DNA of 6,083 nt from JBHEMK01 sp046262635 (GTDB lineage: Bacteria; Actinomycetota; Thermoleophilia; Gaiellales; Gaiellaceae). This document shows, piece by piece, positions 1 to 6,083 of this stretch (position 1 is the first letter of the stretch; every line of letters begins with the position of its first letter). Location: NCBI GenBank assembly GCA_046262635.1, contig JBHEMK010000075.1, positions 1-6,083 of the forward strand, read 5' to 3'. Both the position numbers and the translations under genes were made by a program. The notes beneath the pieces were generated by a model. It was not told where the DNA came from. It ran no database searches and saw only the letters and a program-made list of their open reading frames with translations.

Positions 1-111
1 GGTCGCTCCGGACGCCGACTCGTCTTGCGGCTCTCGGCTGGCTACCCGCTGCTCAACGACTTCCTCGAAACGCTGCAGCGCATCCGCGGCCTCGCAGGCG
101 CACCTGCCTGA
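1..111 (+). CDS. C-terminal end of a probable IS1380-family transposase (5' part outside window)
   Basis: Reading frame 1 is open from the first base and ends at TGA 109-111, giving 36 residues that end in RIRGLAGAPA. The stretch GRSGRRLVLRLSAGYPLLND has the pattern I associate with the end of IS1380-family DDE transposases: a basic Ser/His-Gly-Arg-Arg step, a short Leu-Arg-Leu strand, an aromatic-Pro turn, then a final helix. In that family this region follows the catalytic RNase H-like fold, so none of the DDE residues lie inside the window. If right, the protein would catalyse cut-and-paste movement of its own element. With only 36 residues it cannot be seen whether the gene is intact, and the family call rests on remembered similarity. 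Another DDE transposase or an unrelated protein remains possible. Confidence 0.45.
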   Translation, partial: GRSGRRLVLRLSAGYPLLNDFLETLQRIRGLAGAPA

Positions 112-300
112 GCCTTCGCTCGATCCCGCAACCAAGCCGAACGTGTGCCGTCGGCGCAGCCACCCCTCCTAGCAACTACCACAGAGAGTCGACCACGCCG
201 CCATGTCCACAACGACCGGTCCCCCGTTCCCCGACCGCCGACATCCCCCCAAACAGCGGCGATCGCGACCCATCAGGTGCTTATCGCAGGATCAGGGCAG
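112..300. other. Non-coding stretch between the transposase end and the rpsT stop; probable insertion-sequence right end
   Basis: No convincing gene is seen here on either strand; the open frame starting at 145 only runs antisense into rpsT. The segment is unusually rich in C on the plus strand, with C runs at 221-225, 229-232 and 245-250. A short direct repeat ATCAGG occurs at 272-277 and 291-296. If the upstream frame is a transposase, the right terminal inverted repeat of its element should lie in this stretch, but the left end is outside the window and the boundary cannot be fixed. No hairpin followed by a T run, which would mark a clear rpsT terminator, was found on the minus strand. Confidence 0.4.
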
Positions 301-564
301 CTAGCGGTCGCCGGCCGCGAGGCGCGCGGCCTGCGCCTTGCGGCGGGCGGCGGTGTTCTTGTGGAGCGTGCCGTTCGCCGCTGCCTTGTCGAGCCAGCGG
401 ACGAGCTCCCTGTGGCGCTCGGCCACGGCGGCTGGGTCACCCTCGCTGGCGGCCTCGCGCAGACGCCGCATCAGCGTCTTGGCCGTGGTGCGCCAGCGCA
501 GGTTCTCGACCCGCTGCCGGGCGGCTTGGCGCACACGCTTCTCCTGTTGCTTGATGTTCGGCAT
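301..564 (-). CDS. rpsT: 30S ribosomal protein S20
   Basis: This encodes an 87-residue protein, the usual length for bacterial S20, a primary 16S rRNA-binding protein that helps assemble the small ribosomal subunit. The N-terminus MPNIKQQEKR matches the family start (A/P-NIKSQ-x-KR). The C-terminal HKNTAARRKAQ (from residue 68) matches the conserved IHKN-x-AAR-x-K block. The protein is strongly basic and largely helical, as expected. The start was chosen at ATG 562-564 on the minus strand because it gives the family N-terminus; the open frame continues 51 codons further upstream without S20-like sequence. No Shine-Dalgarno sequence precedes the ATG. The gene is divergent from murJ, and its 3' end faces the transposase remnant. 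The identification is secure. Confidence 0.96.
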   Translation of the reverse strand: MPNIKQQEKRVRQAARQRVENLRWRTTAKTLMRRLREAASEGDPAAVAERHRELVRWLDKAAANGTLHKNTAARRKAQAARLAAGDR

Positions 565-576
565 CGGCGTAAAACT

Positions 577-591
577 GCCCGCTGAGCGGGC
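577..591 (-). promoter_or_regulatory. Hairpin in the rpsT mRNA leader
   Basis: On the minus strand GCCCGC-TCA-GCGGGC forms a perfect 6-bp GC stem with a 3-base loop. It is followed after AG by TTTT (574-571), 12 bases before the rpsT ATG. The stem begins almost exactly where transcription should start if 598-603 is the -10 element. It could be a 5' stabilising stem-loop, a translational control site or a weak terminator-like attenuator. The T run is short, so termination is not certain. Confidence 0.5.
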
Positions 592-597
592 CGGGCG

Positions 598-603
598 ATC
601 GTA
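598..603 (-). promoter_or_regulatory. Putative -10 element of the rpsT promoter
   Basis: The minus strand reads TACGAT here, matching the TAnnnT pattern of a housekeeping sigma-70-type -10 box, preceded by TTGC. It predicts transcription starting near 591-592 and a leader of about 27 bases. No good -35 hexamer is visible at 16-18 bases upstream. The surrounding string GCTACGATCG recurs at the lepA promoter. Confidence 0.5.
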
Positions 604-801
604 GCAAGCCGGCAGGGGAGTCCGCTCGAGCCAGGAATGCCGAGCGCACGGACGAGCAGCATCTCGGAGGACGAGCGCGGCAGCGGGACGAGCGCGGTGC
701 GGCGGGGATCGGCGCACCCAAGGTGAGCGCGAGGAGGTCGAAAGGCGCTCCGGCAGAGACCGCCGCCAGGACAGCTGAGCCGGCGCGGGCGATCCGGCTC
801 C

Positions 802-807
802 TATGCT
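802..807 (+). promoter_or_regulatory. Putative -10 element of the murJ promoter
   Basis: TATGCT fits the TAnnnT pattern and lies seven bases before GTG 815-817. Transcription would start at about 814-815, on or next to the start codon. The ATG at 803, the longest possible start, falls inside this box, which argues against its use. No -35 match is evident. Confidence 0.4.
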
Positions 808-814
808 CCTGTTC

Positions 815-2548
815 GTGAGCGAGCGCGACAGGGCGCGGGAGCGGGAGCTCAGGCGGCTCGAGCGGGAGCGGCGGCGGATCGAGCGCGGTGTCCCGCCGAT
901 CGATGCGAGGGCACTCGACGGCTGGCCGCCGCCGGCCGATGCGGGGGTTCGGGTTGCCGACGCGCCGCCAGCGGCCGGCGACGAGGGGGAGGGGCGGCGC
1001 CTCGCGCGGTCGACCGCGATCTTCGCGCTCGCGACCGGCCTCTCGCGCGTGCTCGGACTCGTTCGCGAGGTCGTCGCCGCCTACTACTTCGGCGCCGCCG
1101 GGAAGATCAACGCGTTCACGATCGCCTTCCAGGTCCCGAATGTCGTCCGCGCGCTCGTCGCCGACGCAGCGCTCTCCTCCGCATTCCTGCCCGTCTTCAG
1201 CGAGCTGTTGGAGAAAGGAGAGAGGAAGCGCGCGTGGCGTGTTGCGTCGACCCTCTTCTGGCTGATGCTGCTCGGACTGAGCGCCCTGACGGCGATCTTC
1301 ATCCTCGTGGCGCCCTGGATCATCGGGCTGTTCGGCAATCCGGGCAGCGACCGCGCACTCGCCGTCGGCCTCTCGCGCGTCCTCTTCCCGATCGTCATGC
1401 TCCTCGGCGTCTCCGGGATCGTCGTCGGGATCCTGAACAGCTACGACCACTTCACCGTGCCGGCGATCTCGCCGGTCTTCTGGAACATCGCGATCATCAT
1501 CGGGCTCGTCATCGGCGTCCCGCAGGCGCAGACGATGAATGCCAAGCTCTACGTCTACGCGGTCTCGATCGTCGTCGCGACTTTCATTCAGCTGTTCCTG
1601 CCGGTCCCGTGGCTGCGCGGCCGCGACGGGCGGCTTCGGCTGGTGCTCGACTGGCGCGACCCGATGGTGATGCGCGTCTTCGTGCTGATGGTGCCCGTCA
1701 CGATCAGCCTCGGCCTGATCAACGTCAATGCTGCGATCGACCAGTTCTTCGCCTCGCGCCTGATCAACGGCGACCTTGCGCCGACGGCGATCCAGAAAGC
1801 GTTCCTCGTCTACATGCTCCCGCAGGGAATGTTCTCGGTCGCGATCGCCACGGTGCTCTTCCCTACGCTGTCGCGGCTGGCCGCGCGCGGCGACCTCGAC
1901 GGCTTCCGCCGGACGGTTGGCCGCGGGCTGCGACAGATCGCGTTCCTGCTCGCGCCCGCCGCCGTGGTGAGCGCCGTCCTCGCGGAGCCGATCGTCCGCA
2001 TCCTGTTCCAGCGCGGCGCCTTCCTGCCGAACCAGACGCCTGTCGTCGCCGGCGCGCTCGCGGCATTCAGCGCCGGGCTCGTCTTCAACGGAACGATGCT
2101 GTTGCTGAACCGTGCGTTCTTCAGCCTGCAGGAGAACTGGCTCCCGCTGGTCGTCGCACTCGCAAATCTGTTCGTCAACGCGCTGCTCGACCTCGCGTTC
2201 TACCGCTTCGGTACCTGGGGGATCCCGCTCTCGACGGCGATCGTGAACATCGCTGGGACGTGGGCGCTTCTTGTCCTGATGCGGCGGCGCCTGGGCCGAC
2301 TGGGCGGCGGCGAGATCCTCGCGGCCATGGTGAAGATCGTCCCCGCGTCCGCGCTCGTCGCGGCAGTGTCCTACGGCGTCTGGAAACCGCTGGACTCGGC
2401 GCTCGGGCGCTCGTTCGGCGGCCAGGCCCTCTCGCTCGGCGTTGCGCTCGCGGCCGCCGTCGCCGTCTACGTCGCAGCGTGCCGCGTGCTGCGCGTGGGC
2501 GAGCTCCAGACGGTGCTGGCTCTGGGCGACCGGTTCCGCCGCGGCTAG
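815..2548 (+). CDS. murJ: Lipid II flippase MurJ (MviN family)
   Basis: This encodes a 577-residue membrane protein of the MOP superfamily that flips lipid II across the cytoplasmic membrane for peptidoglycan synthesis. About 14 hydrophobic segments can be counted between residue ~67 and the C-terminus. The signature after TM1, GLSRVLGLVREVV followed by YYFGAAGKINAF and QVPNVVRALVADAALSSAF, aligns with E. coli MurJ. R78, R84 and R112 correspond to E. coli R18, R24 and R52. N99 stands where E. coli has D39, and L331 roughly where it has R270. Residues 1-26 are a highly charged Arg/Glu helix, followed by a Pro/Ala-rich linker of about 35 residues, giving a cytoplasmic extension beyond the E. 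coli protein. GTG 815 was preferred to the in-frame ATG 803 because of the promoter geometry; no Shine-Dalgarno is present for either. Family assignment is firm, the start is tentative. Confidence 0.92.
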   Translation: MSERDRARERELRRLERERRRIERGVPPIDARALDGWPPPADAGVRVADAPPAAGDEGEGRRLARSTAIFALATGLSRVLGLVREVVAAYYFGAAGKINAFTIAFQVPNVVRALVADAALSSAFLPVFSELLEKGERKRAWRVASTLFWLMLLGLSALTAIFILVAPWIIGLFGNPGSDRALAVGLSRVLFPIVMLLGVSGIVVGILNSYDHFTVPAISPVFWNIAIIIGLVIGVPQAQTMNAKLYVYAVSIVVATFIQLFLPVPWLRGRDGRLRLVLDWRDPMVMRVFVLMVPVTISLGLINVNAAIDQFFASRLINGDLAPTAIQKAFLVYMLPQGMFSVAIATVLFPTLSRLAARGDLDGFRRTVGRGLRQIAFLLAPAAVVSAVLAEPIVRILFQRGAFLPNQTPVVAGALAAFSAGLVFNGTMLLLNRAFFSLQENWLPLVVALANLFVNALLDLAFYRFGTWGIPLSTAIVNIAGTWALLVLMRRRLGRLGGGEILAAMVKIVPASALVAAVSYGVWKPLDSALGRSFGGQALSLGVALAAAVAVYVAACRVLRVGELQTVLALGDRFRRG

Positions 2549-2672
2549 GCTTAGGCCAGTCGGGTCGGCAGGAGCTCGCCGCCGCCAAAGGGTGTGTGAG
2601 CGGCCCCCTCCGTCGCAAGCGCCCTCCGCGCGACGTCGTCGCCCGCTCTGGCCGCGCCGACTGCTCCTCAGC

Positions 2673-2855
2673 GCTCCGACCCCGGAGCCCGCCGCGAAGC
2701 CGCGACGCGTTCCTCCCTGGTCGGCGTCCGCCCGAGCCTGCCGTCTGTGTGCGACAGGCGATCCTCGCAGAGACTGCCGCCACCTCGCCTTCGAAGGCTC
2801 GCCCCGCCGCGTCGCGCTCGACCGCGCGAGCGGTCGCGGGTGGCAGCTCTGCGGG
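2673..2855 (+). ncRNA. Possible structured RNA segment (unclassified)
   Basis: Seen by hand pairing: hairpin 2673-2688 (6-bp stem, ACCC loop); hairpin 2736-2759 (5 bp, a mismatch, 3 bp); and a long-range helix of nine pairs (one G-T) between 2764-2772 and 2847-2855. The last is followed by an internal loop (2773-2778 / 2845-2846) and seven more pairs (one G-T) between 2779-2785 and 2838-2844. Inside this lie GCCTTCGAAGGC (2787-2798) and a 7-bp hairpin at 2819-2836 capped by GCGA, a GNRA-type tetraloop. Together these would form a three-way junction. Strand is nominal, because paired DNA folds similarly from either strand. I do not recognise it as RNase P RNA, SRP RNA, tmRNA or a known riboswitch. 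Chance pairing in GC-rich DNA is a real alternative. Confidence 0.25.
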
Positions 2856-2966
2856 AGCGCGGCGGGTGCGGCGTTCGCGCCGGCTGGCCGCGGCGGTCTC
2901 GACGTGACGCTCACCGCGAGGCGAGGCCGTCGTGGCATCGGCAGTTCGTGCGAAGCACTGCACGGC

Positions 2967-2972
2967 TACGAT
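2967..2972 (+). promoter_or_regulatory. Putative -10 element of the lepA promoter
   Basis: TACGAT lies 13 bases before the lepA ATG, within GGCTACGATCG, nearly the same context as the rpsT box. Transcription would begin near 2979, leaving a leader of only about seven bases and no room for a Shine-Dalgarno sequence. TTCGTG (2945-2950) is a weak -35 candidate. Confidence 0.45.
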
Positions 2973-2985
2973 CGTCGCGCCCGTC

Positions 2986-4775
<1,790 letters not shown>

Positions 4776-4779
<4 letters not shown>

Positions 4780-5900
4780 GCGGCGCCCGTCACCTCTACG
4801 TCCACCTCCCGTTCTGCGCGCACCGCTGCGGCTACTGCGACTTCGTCACCGTGACCGGCCGCGCAGGGGAGCATGCGCCCTACGTCGACGCGCTCCTTCA
4901 TGAGCTGGAGCTCGACCGGGGGCTGCTCGCCGACGCGATCGAGACGGTCTTTCTCGGCGGCGGCACCCCGACCTTCACGGCCCTCCCTGACCTCGCTCGC
5001 CTGCTCGCCGCGCTGCCCGCCGCGGCCGAGGTCACTGTCGAGGCGAACCCGGAGACGGTGACGCCCGAGCTTGCGCGTGCGCTTCGGGCCGGAGGTGTGA
5101 ATCGCATCTCCCTCGGCGCACAGAGCTTCCAGCCGCACCTGCTCGCGACGCTCGAGCGTCGCGCCCAGCCGGATGATGTCCGCCGCGCGGTTCAGACGCT
5201 CCGTGGTGCGGGCTTCGACAACCTTTCGCTTGATCTCATCTACGGGGTTCCCGGCCAGAGCGCCGCCGACCTGGAGGCGGACCTCCGCGACGCGCTCGAA
5301 CTCGGGCCGGAGCACCTGTCCTGTTACGAGCTCGAGGCGAAGCCGGGGACGCGCTTCACCCACGCCCACGGAGCCGAGCTTGCACGCCAGGCGGAGGCGA
5401 TGGAGGACTACTTCGAGCGCGTCGTCCGTCGGCTGACCGGCGCCGGGTTCCGCTGGTACGAGACGGCGAACTTCTGCCGTGCCCCCGAGCACGCGGGCGG
5501 GCGCGACCTGCGGGCGCGGCACAATCTGGCCTACTGGCTCGGCCGGGACTACCTCGGTCTCGGTCTCGGCGCGGTCTCGACGATCGAGGGACGCCGCTGG
5601 CAGAACACGCCCGGACTCCTGCGCTATCTCGCTGCGCTCTCCCGCGGCGAGCCGCCGCAACGGGAGCTCGAGCCGCTCGATCAGGATGTGCTGCGGCGGG
5701 AGCGGGTCATGCTCGGCCTGCGCTTGGACGAGCCGCTCTCGCTCGGCGATGGACTGGCCGAGGCGCTCGACGCCAAGGCGCTCGACCGGCTCGAGCTGCT
5801 GGGGTTGGCGGTGCACCGCAACGGCGCTGGCGACACGCTGGCGCTGACCGAGCGCGGCCGCTTCCTCGGCGGCGCGGTCACCGCCGCGCTCCTGGCTTAG
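4776..5900 (+). CDS. hemW: Radical SAM heme chaperone HemW
   Basis: This encodes 374 residues, typical for HemW, which binds an iron-sulfur cluster and heme and hands heme to acceptor proteins; it was formerly annotated as oxygen-independent coproporphyrinogen III oxidase. The radical-SAM motif is C14-x3-C18-x2-C21 followed by D-F. The Phe after CxxxCxxCx, instead of a fourth Cys, separates HemW from true HemN. GGGTP (61-65) and EANPET (89-94) match SAM-binding elements of the family. HNLAYW (249-254) is the HemW signature associated with heme binding. The C-terminal ~80 residues form the winged HemW_C domain. GTG 4776 shares a 4-base GTGA overlap with the lepA TGA, and GGGGA (4762-4766) is a plausible ribosome site inside lepA, so translation is probably coupled. 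No other start upstream is reasonable without deep overlap into lepA. Confidence 0.95.
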
Positions 5901-5920
5901 GTGCGATCCGCCGGTCAGGC

Positions 5921-5926
5921 TAGAAT
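5921..5926 (+). promoter_or_regulatory. Putative -10 element of the hrcA promoter
   Basis: TAGAAT, preceded by GGC, is the best -10 match in the window and sits ten bases before the hrcA ATG. Transcription would start at about 5933-5937, making the message leaderless or nearly so. A -35 match is weak. No CIRCE inverted repeat (TTAGCACTC-N9-GAGTGCTAA) is seen between the hemW stop and the hrcA start. Confidence 0.55.
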
Positions 5927-5936
5927 TTCCCTGCAA

Positions 5937-6083
5937 ATGGCCCTCGTCACCGAACTGACACAGCGCCAGCGCGAGATCCTACGGCGCGTCGTCGAGGAGT
6001 ACGTTTCGACGGGGCAGCCCGTCGGCTCGAAGGCGCTCGTCGAGCGCTCGGAGATGTCGATCTCCTCGGCGACCGTTCGCACC
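5937..6083 (+). CDS. hrcA: Heat-inducible transcription repressor HrcA (N-terminal part, runs off the window)
   Basis: The first 49 residues are present. They match the N-terminal winged-helix domain of HrcA: LTQRQREILRRVVEEYV, then STGQPVGSKALVER, then MSISSATVRT, which aligns with the VSSATIRN recognition helix. HrcA represses chaperone operons (groE, dnaK) by binding CIRCE elements and is itself controlled by GroEL. The start ATG 5937 gives the family N-terminus and lies just behind the -10 box; no Shine-Dalgarno fits in the 36 bases after hemW. Its place after lepA-hemW is the common arrangement, usually followed by dnaJ or grpE. The effector domain is outside the window. Confidence 0.95.
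   Translation, partial: MALVTELTQRQREILRRVVEEYVSTGQPVGSKALVERSEMSISSATVRT

Larger units (their letters stand above)
2549..2985. other. 437-bp gap between murJ and lepA with no defensible gene
   Basis: All open frames crossing this gap are continuations of shadow frames over murJ or lepA, and none gives a recognisable protein. No tRNA is seen: there is no T-loop-like TTCRANY in a proper arm. No terminator with a T run follows murJ. The segment does contain several GC-rich hairpins and a long-range helix (2673-2855, listed separately), and a third-position GC bias in one plus frame around 2772-2921. A GGCTAGGCTTAGG string at the murJ stop contains TAGGCT (2546-2551), which resembles the -10 boxes used elsewhere in the window. 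The lepA promoter occupies the last 20 bases. Confidence 0.6.

Noticed and set aside
145..585. Small plus-strand protein gene of 146 codons
   Set aside because: More than half is antisense to rpsT; no start signals and no recognisable protein features.
2532..2600. Terminator after murJ
   Set aside because: Only weak 3-4 bp pairings around GGCTAGGCTTAGGCC and no T run.
2736..2784. Resemblance to a cobalamin riboswitch (AGA-loop hairpin before CTGCC)
   Set aside because: The short GCAG-AGA-CTGC hairpin recalls the B12 box, but the rest of the conserved core is not found, and the downstream gene lepA has no cobalamin link.
2766..2853. tRNA with a 7-bp acceptor-like stem about 88 bases long
   Set aside because: There is no T arm with a TTCRA-type loop before the 3' strand, no D arm, and no plausible anticodon arm.
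437..2938. 833-codon minus-strand open frame over murJ and rpsT
   Set aside because: It is antisense to murJ and overlaps rpsT in another frame. The product is low-complexity Arg/Asp/Glu/Pro sequence typical of the complement of GC-rich coding DNA.

Overview
The window carries an ordinary set of bacterial housekeeping genes in very GC-rich DNA. Gene content, base composition and several leaderless-looking starts suggest an actinomycete-type bacterium, and the MurJ sequence style points to Thermoleophilia (Gaiellales/Solirubrobacterales-like). The lineage is an inference from memory of protein style, not a search.

Layout. Bases 1-111 are the last codons of a plus-strand protein that resembles the C-terminus of IS1380-family transposases, so a mobile element probably ends close to the 3' side of rpsT. 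rpsT (ribosomal protein S20) is on the minus strand at 301-564. Its promoter-like element lies at 598-603, and a compact hairpin sits at the predicted 5' end of its mRNA. murJ (lipid II flippase) is divergent on the plus strand and probably starts leaderless at GTG 815. A 437-bp gap (2549-2985) has no gene I can defend, but it contains a run of complementary segments that could fold into a branched RNA. Then come lepA (elongation factor 4), hemW (radical-SAM heme chaperone, sharing a GTGA overlap with lepA) and the start of hrcA (heat-shock repressor), which is cut by the window edge.

How the genes relate. rpsT and lepA both serve translation and share an identical 10-base promoter-region string. 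lepA and hemW are translationally coupled. The order lepA-hemW-hrcA is the classic arrangement that in many Gram-positive bacteria continues into grpE/dnaK/dnaJ. murJ belongs to cell-wall synthesis and appears to be transcribed alone. I found no CRISPR array, tRNA, rRNA, defence system or biosynthetic cluster. The most interesting leads are the structured intergenic segment before lepA, the rpsT leader hairpin and the leaderless gene starts.
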